This document shows positions 37,715 through 50,364 of a stretch of DNA of 64,000 bases, in pieces (position 1 is the first letter of the stretch; each line of letters opens with the position of its first letter). The notes under the pieces were generated by a model. That model saw nothing but the letters and a program-made list of their open reading frames with translations, did no database searches and was not told the DNA's origin. The stretch is from Molossus alvarezi (taxonomy: Eukaryota; Chordata; Mammalia; Chiroptera; Molossidae), in the NCBI GenBank assembly GCA_037176705.1, contig CM073887.1, positions 55,699,001-55,763,000 on the forward strand, in the 5' to 3' direction. Position numbers and translations under genes: made by a program.

Positions 37715-38175
37715 AAAGAAACCTGTGGGAAAACATCAGGCATAACATTTGCATCATAGGGATACCAGAGGAGAAAAGAGAAAGCAAAGAGTTGAAAGCC
37801 TACTCAAAGGAATAATGACTGAAAACTTCCATAATCTGGTGAAGAAAAGAGACATAAATCCAGGAAGCACAGACAGTCCCAAACAAGATGAACCCGAGGT
37901 CCATATAAAGACACATCACAATTAAAATGCCAAAGATTAAAGAGAAAGAGAGAATCTTAAAAGCAGTAAGAGAAGCAGATGGTTGCATACAAAGAAACTC
38001 CCATAAAATTGTCAGCTACTTTCTCAATAGAAACTTTGCAGGTCAGAAGGACTTGGCATGAACTATTCTAAGTAATGAAAAGCAAGGACTTACAACCACA
38101 ATTACTCTGTGTAGGAAGGCTATCATTTAAAATAAAAATATAAAGAGTTTCTCAAACAAGAAAAAGCTGAAGAAG

Positions 38176-38326
38176 CCCTGTAGGGTATCTCAGTTGGTTA
38201 GAGTCACCTCGATAACACTGGGTTTGATCCCTGGTAAGGGCACATACAAGAGTCAACCAATGAATGCATAAATAAGTGAACCAAGAAATCTCCCCCCCCC
38301 CCCAAAGTCAATATATTTTTAAAAAG
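38176..38326 (+). mobile_element. tRNA-derived SINE, short variant
   Basis: About 150 bp with head 'ccctgtagggtatctcag', 'gggtttgatccctggtaagg' and a C-run, flanked by aagaaaaagctgaagaag / aagaaaaagctaaagaag (38158-38175 and 38328-38345). A similar short variant is at 53019. Confidence 0.75.
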
Positions 38327-41300
38327 AAAGAAAAAGCTAAAGAAGTTCATCTCCATTAAACCAGTTTTACAAGAAATGCTGGAGACTTCTTTAAGAAAAA
38401 TATGCTACCTACAAGAGACTCACTTCAGAATGAGAGACACACATGTAAACTAAAAGTAAAGATTGAAAAATATATTTTATGCAAGTGGAGATTTAAAAAA
38501 GCTGGGATAGCAATACTTTTATCAGAAAAATTTGACTTTGACACAAAGGCTATATCAAGACACAAAGAATGACACTGCATAATGATAAAGGAATCAATCC
38601 ATCAAGAGGATATAACCCTTGTTAACATTTATGCACCTAAAGTAGGAGCACCCAAATACAATAGAAAGCTAATATTAGTGGGCATAAACAAAGAGACTGA
38701 CAGTAATAATGTATTAGTAATGTACTTTATCATTCCAATGACATTAATGGATAAATCATCCAGATTAAAAAAATCAAGGAAACAGAGGTCTTAAATTCAA
38801 TAGTTTTAACGGATATACTTAGAACATTTTACCCCACAATAGCAGAATATACAGTCTTTTAAAATGCATATGGGACATTTTCCAGGATACGCCATATGTT
38901 GGGCCACAAAATAAACCTCAGTAAATTTAAGACTGAAATCGTATCAAGCACCTTCCCCAATGACAATGGGATAAAACTAGAAATCAATGACAAGAAAAAC
39001 ACTGAAATACACAAACACATGAAGGCTAAATAGCATGCTACTGAACAATGAAGAGTGAACAAAAAGATCAAGAAAAAAAATCAAAAGGTATCTTGAGGCA
39101 AATGAAAATGAAAAGAGAAAGACCCAAAATCTATAGGATGCACCAAAGCAGTTCTAAGAGAAAAATTCATAACAATACAGGCCTACCTAAGAAACAAGAA
39201 AAATTCCAAATGAACAATCTAACATTACACCTAAATGAACCAGAAAAAGAACAAGTAAAGCCCAAATGGAGCAGAAAAAGAAAATAATAAAGATCAGAGC
39301 CAAAATAAATAAAAGAGGGTCAAAAATAGACAAAGGATCAATGAAACCAAGAGCTGGTTCTTTGAAAAGATAAACAAAATTGATAATCCTTTAACCAGAC
39401 TCATCAAGATAAACAGGACCCAAACGCACAAAATCAGAAATAAAAGAAGTGACAATGACACCATAGAAATACAATGGATTAAAGAAAATACCATTAGTGA
39501 TTATTTTATGTCAACAAATTGAAAAATCTGGAAGGAAAAGATATAATCCTAGAATCATATAATCTTCTAAGACTGAGTACAAAGAAACAGAAAATCTGCA
39601 TAGACATACTACTACTAACAAAATTGAATCAGTAATAACAAAAACTCCCAACAAATCAAAGTCTAAACTGAATGGCTTCACAGGTAAATTTTATCAAATT
39701 TCAAAGACGAATTAAGGCCTATCCTTCTCAAACTATTCCAAAAAAATTCAAGAGAAGTGATTTCTCCAAAATTCAATTTATGATGCCAGCATTAGCCTGA
39801 TTGCAAAACTAGACAAAGACTACAAAAAAAAAGTATAGGCCAATATCCCTGATGAACATAAATGGAAAAATCCTCAACGAAATATTAGCAAACCAAATCC
39901 GGTAATATATTGAAATGATCATACACCACAATCAGGTGGGATTTATTCTTGAGATGCAAGGTTGGTTCAATATTTGCAAATTAATCAAACTGATACATCA
40001 TATGAAGAACAAAAAATCTTATCAATAGATATAGAAAAAGCATTGGACAAAATTCTGCATTTACTTATAACTAAAATTTATAGCAAAATGGGGTAAGAGG
40101 GAACCTACCTGAACATATTAAAGGCCATATATGACAAACTCACAGCTAACATCATACTCAACAGTAAAAAGCAAAAATGCTTTTCTTAAGATCAAAAACA
40201 AGACAAGGATGTCTACTTTTACTCTTTTATTCAACATAATATTGGAAGTCCTAGTCATAGCAGTCAGACAAGAAGAAACAAAAGGCATCCAGATTGGAAA
40301 GGAAAAGATAAAATTGTTATTATTTGCACAAGACATAATCCTACAGAGAGAACTCTAAAGACTCCACCAAGAAACTATTAGAACTGAAAAATAAATTCAG
40401 TAAAGTAGCAGGACACAAAATTAATATTCAGACACTGGTTGTATTTTTACACATCAATAACAAACTATTAGAAAGAGAAATTAAAAAAATATTCCCATTT
40501 TCAATTGCATTAAAAATAACATACCTAGAAATAAATTTAACCAAGGAGGCAAAAAACAAAGAAACATGTATTTGGAAAATTATAAGATACCGAACAAAGA
40601 AACTGAAGAAGATACAAATAAATGAAAGCATACACCATGCTCATAGATAGAATTACCATAATTAAAATGTCCATATTACCCAAAACAATCTAGAGATTTA
40701 ATGCAATCCCTATCAAATATCAACGGTATTTGTCACAGAACTAGAACAAATAACCCTAAAATTTATATAGTGAAAGATCCTGAATAGCGGTAGCTATCTA
40801 GGAAAAGAAGAACAAAGTTGGAGGTATCAGGCTACCTGATTTCAAACTATACTACAAAGCTATAGTGATCAAAATGACATGCTACTGGCATAAAAACAGA
40901 CACACAGATAAATGGAACAGAACAGAGAACCCAAAAATAAACCCATCACTATATGGTCAATTAGTCTATGTATAACAAAGGAGTCAAGAATATACAGTGG
41001 GGTAAAGACATTCCCTTTAATAAATGCTGTTGGAATTATTGGATGGATTCATGCAAACAAATAAAACTAGCCCATGTTCTTACACAATATACAAAAATAA
41101 ACTCAAAATGGATCAAATACTTAAATGTAAGACCTGAAACCATAAAACTCCTAAAAGAGAACATAGGCACTAAAGTCTCTGATACTGTTCTTAGTAACAT
41201 TTTTTTCCTGACATGTCTCGTAAGACAAGTGAAATAAACAAAAAATTAATAAAATGGGACTACATCAAACAAAAAGTTTTTCACTGTAAATGAAATCATC

Positions 41301-41446
41301 AACAAAATGAAAAGACAATCTACTCACTGGAAAAAACATATTCACCAATGCCACATATGACAAGGGGTTAATATAAAAATTCATAAAAAAACGCAAACAA
41401 TGTAACACAAACAAAAGCAAAGACTTCAATTAAAAATGGACAGAGA

Positions 41447-41560
41447 CCCTTTCACATCGATGTTTCCCTCTCTCTCTCTTCCTCCCACTCTGTCTGTACA
41501 AAAAATGGAAAAATGTCCTCGAATGAGGATAAAATAAATAAATAAATAAATAAATAAATA
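41447..41560 (+). mobile_element. 5'-truncated SINE with (AAAT)n tail
   Basis: Only the 3' half of a long-form SINE is present, starting 'cctttcacatcgatgtttcc', with tail motif 'cctcgaatgaggat' and an expanded (AAAT)n run. A perfect 15-bp duplication aaaaatggacagaga at 41432-41446 and 41561-41575 shows that the truncation happened during insertion. Confidence 0.88.
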
Positions 41561-42283
41561 AAAAATGGACAGAGAACATGAATATATATTTCTACAAAAA
41601 AAAACCATACAGATGGCCAATAGACATATAAAAAGATGCTCAAAATAAAAAAGAAGTTCAAAGTCACTAACCAGAGAAATTCAAATTAAACCCACATTGA
41701 GATATCATACCCTTGCATTGGTCAGAATGGCTATCATCAATAAATCAAAAAACAGAAAGTGTTGGTGAGAATGTTGGGAAAAGAGAACCCTTGCTGGTGG
41801 GATTGCAAATTGGTACAACAATTTTGGAAAACAGTATGGAGGTTCCTTAAAATATTAAAAATAGAACTACCTTAATGAGTCAGAAATCCCACGTCTAGGT
41901 ATTTACCTGAAGAAATCCAAAACACTAATTCTAAAAGATATATGCGTCCCTATTTTTATTGCAGCATTATTTGCAATAGCCAAAATATTGAAGCAGCCTA
42001 AGTGCCCATCAGTAGATGATTGGTTAAAGAGGTGGTCTATACAAACAAAGGAATATTACTTGGCCATAAAAATGAAATCTCACCATGTGTAGCAACATGA
42101 GTGAACCTAGAGGAAGACAAATAACATATGATTTCACTTATATGTGTAATCTAAAAAATAATATAAACAAACAAACAAAACAGAAACAGACTTATAAATA
42201 CAGAGAACAAACTGATGGTTGCCAGATTGGGGGGTGGGGTATGGGTGTCCTGGGTGAAAAATTTGAAGGGATTAAGAAGTATA

Positions 42284-43956
42284 AATTGTTAATCAATAGA
42301 TGAAGAGAAACCATTTGACAAAATCCAGGATCCATTTTTGACAAAAACTCTCAGCAAAGTGGAAATAGAGGGAATATACCTCAACATAATAAAGGCCTTA
42401 TATGACAAACCTACAGCCAGCATCATACTCAATGAGCAAAAACTAAAAGTATTTCCCTTAAGAACAGAAATAAGTCAGGTTGTCTGCTTTCACCACTCAT
42501 TCAACACGGTACTGGAAGTCGTAGCCACAGTGATCAGACGAGAAGAAAAAAATAAAACTCATGAAATTGGAAAGGAGGAAGTAAAACTGTCATTATTCGA
42601 AGAAGACATGATACTGTACATAGAAAACCCTAAGGACTCCAACAAAAAATTTCTAGATTCAATAAATGAATTCTGCAAAGTAGCAGGATACAAAATTAAC
42701 ATCCAAAAATTGATGACATTTAATACACCAATAATGAACTCTCAGAAACAGAAACTAAAAAAAAAAAATTCCATTTACCATTGCAACAAAAAAATAAGTT
42801 ACCTAGGAATAAACTTAACCAAGAAGGTAAAAGACCTGTATCTGGAAAACTATAGGACATTGAAAAAAAAAAAAAAAAATAGAGGAAGATACAAACAAGT
42901 GGAAACATATACTATGTTTATGGATTGAAAGAATTAACATCACTAAAATGTCCATACTACCCAAAGCAATCTATTGATTCAATGCCATCACCATTACAGA
43001 TCTAGAACACAAATTCCAAAAATGTATATGGGATTACAAAAAGACCTGAAATAGCCACGGCAATCTTGGGAAAGAAGAACAAAGTTGGAAATATCACAAT
43101 ATTGAATATAAAACTATACCACAAACACATAATCAAAACATCCTACCAGCACAAAAACAGGCATAGAGATCAATGGAACAGAACAGAGAACCCAGAAATC
43201 TATTCATGCCATTATGATCAATTAATATTTGACAAAGGAGGCAAGAATATACAATTGAGTAAAGACAGTCTCTTTAATAAATGGTACTGGGAAAATTGCA
43301 GGTACATGAAAAAAAATGAAACTACATGATCAAGTTACACAATACACAAGAATAAACTAAAAATGCCCTGGCTGGTTTGGCTCAGTGGTTAGAGCGTCAG
43401 CCTGTGGTACAGAGAGACCTGGGTTCGGTTCCTGCTAAGGGCACGTACCTCGGTTGCAGTTTGTCCCCATCCCTGGTTGGTGGTATGGGTGGCAACCACT
43501 CGATGTGTCCCTTTCATGTCAATGTTTCTCTCTCTCTCTTCCTCTCTCTCCCTCCCACTCTATCTGAACAAAAAATGGAAAAATGTCCTTGGGGGAGGAT
43601 AAAAAATAAAACAAACTAAAAATGAATAAAAGACTTAAATGTGAGCCACAAAACCATAAAAATCCTAGAATAAAACAGGCAATAAAATCTCAGACATCTC
43701 AAGTAACCAAATTTTTGCCAATACATCTCTAAGGGCAAGAGAAACAAAGGAAAAAAAATAAACAAATGGAACTACATCAAACTAAGAGGCTTATGCATAG
43801 CAAAAGAAACCATCCTCAAAATGCAAAGGGAACCCACTAAATGGGAAAATATATTTGCCAATGATACATCTGATAAGGGGTTGATTTGCAAAATGTGTAA
43901 AGAATGTCTATAACTCAACACCAGAAAGACTAACAATCCAATTTTAAAAATGGGCA
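42284..43956 (+). mobile_element. L1 ORF2 fragment (reverse transcriptase part), degenerate
   Basis: Starts mid-ORF2 ('atcaatagatgaagagaaacc') and includes the reverse transcriptase core. The open part 42338-42928 has [11 protein letters not shown], where the catalytic F-A-D-D of L1 has become F-E-E-D. A SINE interrupts it at 43366. It stops abruptly at 43956 where a new L1 5' end begins, and the expected ORF2 C-terminus never follows. Confidence 0.75.
43366..43612 (+). mobile_element. Ves-type SINE, long form
   Basis: Head 'ccctggctggtttggctcag', B-box 'gggttcggttcctgc', tail 'ccttgggggaggat'. Target duplication aaactaaaaatg at 43354-43365 and 43613-43624. Confidence 0.9.
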
Positions 43957-44763
43957 GGGAGATTCCAAAATGGCAGCAGAGTGAATAGAAGCTACACAGA
44001 CTATCTCCCAGGACCAAAATGGAATTACAACTAAAAAAAAAAGAAACAGAAAAGCAACTTGTGAGGACCATATTACTAGGGACACTGAATCAATCGTGGT
44101 AGGATTGCGGAGCTGAGAGAAGGGGGCTGGTAGCCCATAAACAGCAGCGGTCATAGTTGTGAGCTGCGGCCTCGGGGTTAAACTCCCAAGCGGCTCCACA
44201 GTGCAGAGAGCCAGGACAGGGCGCTAAAATAGCCACAGCCACTCAACCTGGGCTCTGGCAGAGGGAGGGCGGACTGGACTGGAATTGTGAGGGAACACTC
44301 GGGATTTGGAGGGTGCTCAGAGCTTTTGCTGAGTTGTGGCCAAGCAGGAGAGTGGTCATCTTACTCCTTCCCAGGGCTCTGGGGAGAGGCAGCAGCCCCT
44401 CCCTCAGAGATTCAACCCCACACTGTGGGCCACTGAAATGCAAATTGAGGCTTATTAGCAACCAGAATCAGCCCAACCCTTGGGAAATCCCTATATGCTG
44501 AACACCTGAGGGAGTTTTTCATTCAACTGAGAAACCAAGGCTCTTCAAGTAACTGCAACTAATAGCCTCCCGGCAAAAAGCTACAAGATAATTGAACCAT
44601 TCCTGGGCTTGCTACTCTACCCAAGAAAGTAAGACTTGACAGTGGTGTTTAACATAAGTCCTCCCACGCTCATCGAAATGCAGTAGAGGGAGCCACAAAC
44701 AACAGAACACCAACACCCACAGGGAAAATTTGGCAGGCTTCAAAGCCCACTGAGATAGACAAA

Positions 44764-45600
44764 ATGATGAAAGAAAGAAACAAATCCCAAATGAAAGAAC
44801 ACGAGACCTCTACCAAAGATGAGATAAATAAAATGCACTTAAACAAGTTAACAGAGCTAGAATTCAGAGCCATGATCTTGAGGAAACTCAACGGCATGAG
44901 TAAGGACATCAACACCATGAGTAAAGACATAGAAACATTGAAAATCAACCAATTGGAAATGAAAAACCACCAAGAACAAATGAAGCATGACAAAGCAGAA
45001 ATAAAGAACACATTGAAAGGACTAAACATCAGAGTAGAGGAAGCGGAGGACCAGATCAGTGAATTAGAAGACAGGGTAGAAAAAAATCAAACAATCAGAA
45101 AACCAAAAGGGAAAAACAATTAAAAAGCAGGAAGACAGCTTAAGAGAACTGTGGGACAACTGAAAACGTAATACCATTCGCATCATTGGAGTCCCCGAAG
45201 AGGAAGAAAATGAGCAAGAATTAGAGAAAGTATTTGAAGAAATAGTTAGAGAAAACTTTCCTAATTTGGTGAAGGAAGAAGGCATTCAAGTTCAAGAAGC
45301 ACAGAGAGCCCAAACAGGCCCACACCAAGGCACATAGTCAAAGGAACCCCCATAAAGCTATCAGCTGACTTCTCAACAGAAACACTACAGGCCAGAAGGG
45401 AATGGCACGAAGTAATCAAGGTCATGAAAAACAAGGATCTGAATCCAAGACTACTCTACCCAGCAAGGCTATCATTCAAAATAGAAGGTCAAATAAAAAG
45501 CTTCCCAGACAAAAAAAAAGGCTAAGGGAATACATTAGCACCAAACTAGCACTGCAAGAAATGTTAAAAGGACTGCAGTAATTAGTAGATGTCATAGAAA
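44764..45600 (+). pseudogene. L1 ORF1, frameshifted and internally deleted
   Basis: The frame 44764-45123 gives 119 codons with a coiled-coil pattern (LTELEFRAMILRKLNGMSKD, then regular leucine and isoleucine spacing). A shift follows at an A-run near 45118. RNA-binding domain sequence continues in other frames (GVPEEEENEQELEKVFEE at about 45190-45243) and ends near 45600. Near 45330, sequence between 'cacaccaaggcacat' and 'agtcaaaggaacccc' is missing relative to the HAL1 copies. Confidence 0.75.
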
Positions 45601-45639
45601 AATATAACCACACTAAACAAAAACGGCAATAAATAAGTA

Positions 45640-48170
45640 CATATCAATAATCACCTTAAATGTAAATGGATTGAATGTTCTGATAAAAAGACACAGAGTA
45701 GCTGATTGGATAAGAAAACATGACTCATCTATATATTGTTTACAAGAGACCCACCTCACAGCAAAAGACTCACATAGGTTGAAAGTGAATGAATGGAAAA
45801 AAATTTCCAAGCAAACAGAAATAAAAAAAAAGCTGGGGTAGCAATACTCATATCTGATACAACAGATTTCAAAATGAAGGCCATAACTAGAGACAAAGAA
45901 GGCCACTACATAATATTGAAAGGATCTATCCAATAGGAAGATATAACCTTGATAAACATATATGCACCCAATATAGGAGCATCAAAATCTATTAAAAATC
46001 TTCTGGAGGACATCAAAGGAGAAATCGACAGTAATACAATCACAGAAGGGGACTTCAACACCCCGCTGACACCACTGGATAGATACTCTAGACAAAAAAT
46101 TAGCAAGGAAACAAAGACTCTAAATGAAGCACTAGACCAAATGGATTTAACAGATATCTACAGAGAATTACACACAAAACTGCAGAATTCACATTCTTCT
46201 CAAGTGCACATGGAACATTCTCAAAGACAGACCAGATGTCAGGGCACAAATTAAGTCTCTACAAGTTCAAGAAGACGGAAATCATATCAAGCATCTTCTC
46301 AGACCACAATGGCATGAAACTAGAAAGCAGTTGCAACAAGAACATGCAAGGATATTTGAACACATGGAGGCTAAATAGCATGTTATTAAACAATGAATGG
46401 GTTACTGAGGAGATCAAGGAAGAGATTAAGACTTCCTGGAAACCAATGAAAATGAACACACAACAACACAAAATCTATGGGATGCAGCAAAAGCAGTTCT
46501 GACAGGGAATTTCATAGCACTACAGGTCCACCACAAGAAACAAGAAAAAATTCTAATAGACTATCTAACGTCACAACTTAAGGAACTAGAAAGCAAACAT
46601 AAAGAAAACCCCAGAGCAAGTAGAAGGAAGGAAATAGTAAAGATCAGAGCAGAAATAAATGACATGGAGACCAAAAACCCAATTCAAAGGATCAATGAAA
46701 CACAGAGCTGGTTCTTTGAAAAGATAAACAGGATTGATGGATTCTTAGCTAGACTCACCAAGAAACAAAGAGAGAACCCAAATACACAAAATCAGAAATG
46801 AAAGAGGAGAAGTAACAACTGACACCACAGTAATACAAAGGATCGTTAACAAATAGTATGAACAATTATATGGCAACAAATTCGAAATCTAAGCAAAATG
46901 GAAAAATTTCTAGAAACACATAGTCTCCCAAAACTGGACTGAGAAGAAATAGAAAATTTGAACAGACCAATAAAGACTAAGGACATTGAAGAGGTAATCA
47001 AGATTCTCCCAGCAAACAAAAGCCCAGGCCCGGATGGTATCACGGGGGAATTTTACCGAACATTCAAAAAAGAACTAACACCTATTCTCCTCAAACTATT
47101 TCAAAAAATTCAAGAAGAAGAAAGACTTCCAAACTCGTTTTATGAAGCCAGCATAATTCTAATCCCAAAACCAGATAAAGACACTACAAAGAAAGAAAAC
47201 TACAGGCCAATATCCCTGATGAACATAGATGCCAAAATTCTGAACAAAATACTAGCAAATTGGATCCAGCAATAAATCAAAAAAATGATTCACCATAACC
47301 ACATGGGATTCATCCCAGGGATGCAAGGCTGGTACAATATTTACAAATCAATGTGATAGACCACATAAAGAAAATGAAGAATAAAAACCACATGATCACA
47401 TCAATAGATGCTGAAAAAGCATTCAACAAAATCCAGCACCCATTTCTGATAAAAACACTCAGCAATGTGGGAATAGAGGGATCATATCTTGATATAATAA
47501 AGGCCATATATGAAAGACCTACAGCCAACATCATACTCAATGGGCAAAAACTAAAAAGCATTTCCCTTAAGAACAGGAACGAAACAGGGATGCCCACTTT
47601 TGCCACTCTTATTTAACATAGTACTGGAAGTCTTAGCCACAGAAATCAGACATGAAGAAAAAATAAAATGGATCCAAATTGGAAAGGAGGAAGTGAAACT
47701 GTCATTATTTCCAGATGACATGATATTGTACAAAGAAAATCATAAAGACTTCATCAAAAATCTACTAGACTTAATAAATGAATTTGGCAAAGTAGCAGAA
47801 TACAAAATTAACGTCAAGAAATCAACGGCATTCTTATACACCAATGATGAAGTCACAGAAAGAGAGAAACTAAAAAAACAATCCCATTTACCAATGTGGC
47901 AAAGAAATTAAGATACCTAGGAATAAACTTAACCAAAGAAGTAAAGGACCTATTTGCAGAAAACTATAGGACATTGAAAAAATAAATAGAGAAAGATATA
48001 AAAAAGTGGAAGCACATACCTCGTTCATGGATTGGAAGAGTGAACATCATTAAAATGTCCATATTGCCCAAAGCAATATATAGATTCAATGCAATCCCAA
48101 TGACATATTTCACAGAACTAGAACAAATGCTCCAAAAGTTCATATGGAACCAAAAAAGACCCCAAATAGC
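45640..48170 (+). pseudogene. L1 ORF2, endonuclease and reverse transcriptase part
   Basis: The endonuclease part includes LINIYAPNIGASKSIKNLLE (near 45952) and a GDFNTPLTPLD segment (46048-46080). The reverse transcriptase part includes [18 protein letters not shown] (47009-47062) and [20 protein letters not shown] (47153-47212). The catalytic box reads SLFPDDMIL, with proline in place of the usual alanine of F-A-D-D. Stops and frameshifts separate the blocks (stop at 47273, shift near 47600). The ORF continues after HAL1 copy 3 at 50365. Confidence 0.8.
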
Positions 48171-48179
48171 CACAGCAAT

Positions 48180-50354
48180 ATTTTTTTTTTTCAAATCTTT
48201 ATTGTTGGATGTAAAATGTATTACAGATGTTCCACATTTTTCCCCCATTGACCCCCTCCTCCCCACTCCCGCCCCCCTCCCACCTTTTCCCACACTATTG
48301 TCTGTGTCCATTGGTTATACATATAAGTTCTTTGGTTTATTTCTTCCCACCCCCCAACCCCTTTCCCTCTGAGGTTTGTCAGTCTAGCAATGAATTTGTG
48401 CTTCTTAATCCCTTCACCTTTTTCACCCATTCCCCCAACTTCCTTCCCAAGTGGCAACCAACAAAATGTTCTCTGTATCTATGAGAATGTTCCTGTTCTT
48501 CCTGTTCATTTTGTTTGTAGATTCCATTGTTGATAGATATGTATTCATTGCCATTTTGTTTGTTCATACATTTTATCTTTTTCCTCAAAAAGACCCTTCA
48601 TCATTTCATATAACAGTTTGGTAGTGATGAACTCCTTTAACTTTTTCTTGTCTGGGAAACTCTTTATATGTCCATCAATTCTAAATGACAGCTTTGCAGG
48701 ATAGAGTAATCTTGGTTTTCATCACTCTGAATATTTCTTGCCACTCCCTTCTGGCCTGCAAAGTTTCTTTTGAGAAATCAGCTGACGGCCTAATGGGTAC
48801 TCCCTTGTAGGTAACTAGCTGCCTTTCTCTCGCTGCTTTTAATAGTCTCTCTTTGTCTTGAACCTTTTGCATTTTGATGATGATGTGTCTTGGTATGGGC
48901 CTATTGGGGTTCATCTTGTTTGGGACTCTCTGTGCTTCCTGGACTTGTATGTCTGTTTCCTTCACCAAGTTAGGAAAGTTTTCTGCCATTATTGTTTCAA
49001 ACAGGTTTTCGATTTCTTGTTCTCTCTCTTCTCCTTCGGGCACCCCCAAGATGCGAATGTTGGCACGCTTGAAGTTGTCCCAGAGGCTCCTTACACTATC
49101 CTCATTCTTTTGGATTCTTTTTTCTTTTTGCTGTTCTGATTGGGGATTTTTGCTTCCTTATATTCCAAATCGATGGTTTGCTCCTTGGATTTACATACTC
49201 TATTATTGAAGCTGTGTAAATTATTCTTTATTTCAGTTAATGCCTCCTTCAATTCTAACTGTGTATCCATGATTTCTAACTGGTCCTTTTTTACGCTCTT
49301 GAGGCCCTCCCTAAGTTCACTGAGGTTCTCACTAAGTTCATTGAGCATCCTTATAAGCAGTATTTTGAACTCAGTATCTGTTAGGTTGCTTATCTCCCTT
49401 TCGCTTAGCTCTTTTCTTGGGGTTTTGTTCTGTTCTTTCATTTGGGACCTGTTTCTTTGTATCCTCATTTTGGCTGCCTCCCTGTGTTTGTTTCTGTGTA
49501 TTACTTAATGAGAGGTATGGGGCTCGCTGAGACCCGATGCTGCTCGTTTGAAAAAATTTAGGAAAAACCTGAAGCAGGTTCCAAGACAGGCCAATCCTAT
49601 GGTTAAGCAAGTGGCAACAGCTTGGGTGGGCTTGAAAGTTGTGTGGGGCGGGGCGGGGCCTCAGGGAGTCAGCAGGGCGGGGCTACCAGTGTGAGCCAGG
49701 TTGCTGGAGTCCCAGATATGACGGCTGTCTGCCACCCCCGGGAAGGGCTCACCAAAGGAACAAAGGCCTCTTACAGCACGTTTGTCCCCGAGGAAGCCAC
49801 CTCTCCAGCCCTCGCTCCAGTGCCAAACAGCTCAGTTCTTCCCTGTATGTCTCTGGCGCCCCTCGACCTGCCTCCCCTCCGAGCTTAGAGGGAGAGAGTC
49901 CGATAAGTCCGTGCGCCGGCCCTTTAGGGAGCTGCCTGGGGCTCCAGCCGCTTCAGCTTCCCTGAGCCTCAGTTTCTGCTGGTTTTTCCAGCCAGAAGTT
50001 ATGGGGATTCTCTTCCTGGCACTGGAACCCTGAACGGGGCACCTGGTGTGGGACGGGGACCCCTCAGTCCTCAGGCAGGACCTTCCCAGCCATGGGAGCC
50101 TCCTGATTTTTATCCGCCACAAGTGGGTGTGGGACCAGCCCGTCGCGCCGCCACGCTGACGCCGCCGCCGCCCCTCCTACCAGTCTGGATGTGGCTGCTT
50201 TTTTTTTTTTTAATTCCGTAGTTGTACGACTTCTATTCAGCTTGATTTCAGGCAGTTGTGAATGATGGTTGTTCTGTAGTTTAGTTGTAACTTTGATGTG
50301 GTTGTGGGAGGACGCAATACCGCGTTTACCTACACCACCATCTTGACTGGAAGT
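48180..50354 (-). mobile_element. HAL1 element, copy 3, nested in L1 ORF2
   Basis: Complete inverted HAL1: T-rich tail at 48180-48191, reversed 3' untranslated region, ORF1 (49468 down to about 48620), reversed 5' untranslated region, and 5' terminus 'cttccagtcaagatgg' read backward at 50338-50353. The 10-bp target duplication ccacagcaat (48170-48179 and 50355-50364) is L1 ORF2 sequence, and the ORF resumes exactly after it. There is no ORF2 within the element. Confidence 0.92.
48681..49468 (-). pseudogene. HAL1 ORF1, copy 3, broken
   Basis: The N-terminal frame (49468-49091) has MRIQRNRSQMKEQ and the ENLSELREGLK coiled coil and ends in a lysine-rich stretch. The RNA-binding frame (49049-48681) has GVPEGEEREQEIENLFETI and ARREWQEIFRV. 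The break is in the same lysine-rich A-run as copy 2, followed by 'ggatagtgtaaggagcc'. The C-terminal part ends early in this copy. Confidence 0.78.
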
Positions 50355-50364
50355 CCACAGCAAT

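Larger units (their letters stand above)
35775..42283 (+). mobile_element. L1, nearly full length, degenerate
   Basis: 5' untranslated region (35775 to about 37090), ORF1 region (about 37095-38400, cut by two SINEs), ORF2 region (about 38415-41880) and 3' untranslated region to 42283. ORF2 is recognisable from the endonuclease segment (TLVNIYAPKVGAPKYNRK at 38611-38664) to the C-terminal segment, but it is closed by many stops and frameshifts. Its 3' untranslated region appears to continue at 51853 after the insertion of later elements. Confidence 0.75.
43957..48179 (+). mobile_element. L1, full-length 5' part, interrupted by HAL1 copy 3
   Basis: 5' untranslated region starts 'ggagattccaaaatggcagc'. 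ORF1 opens at 44764 and ORF2 near 45640. The element is split at 48179 by an inverted HAL1 and resumes at 50365, ending in an A-rich tail near 51838. It is better preserved than the surrounding L1s, with several long coding stretches, but neither ORF is intact. Confidence 0.88.
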
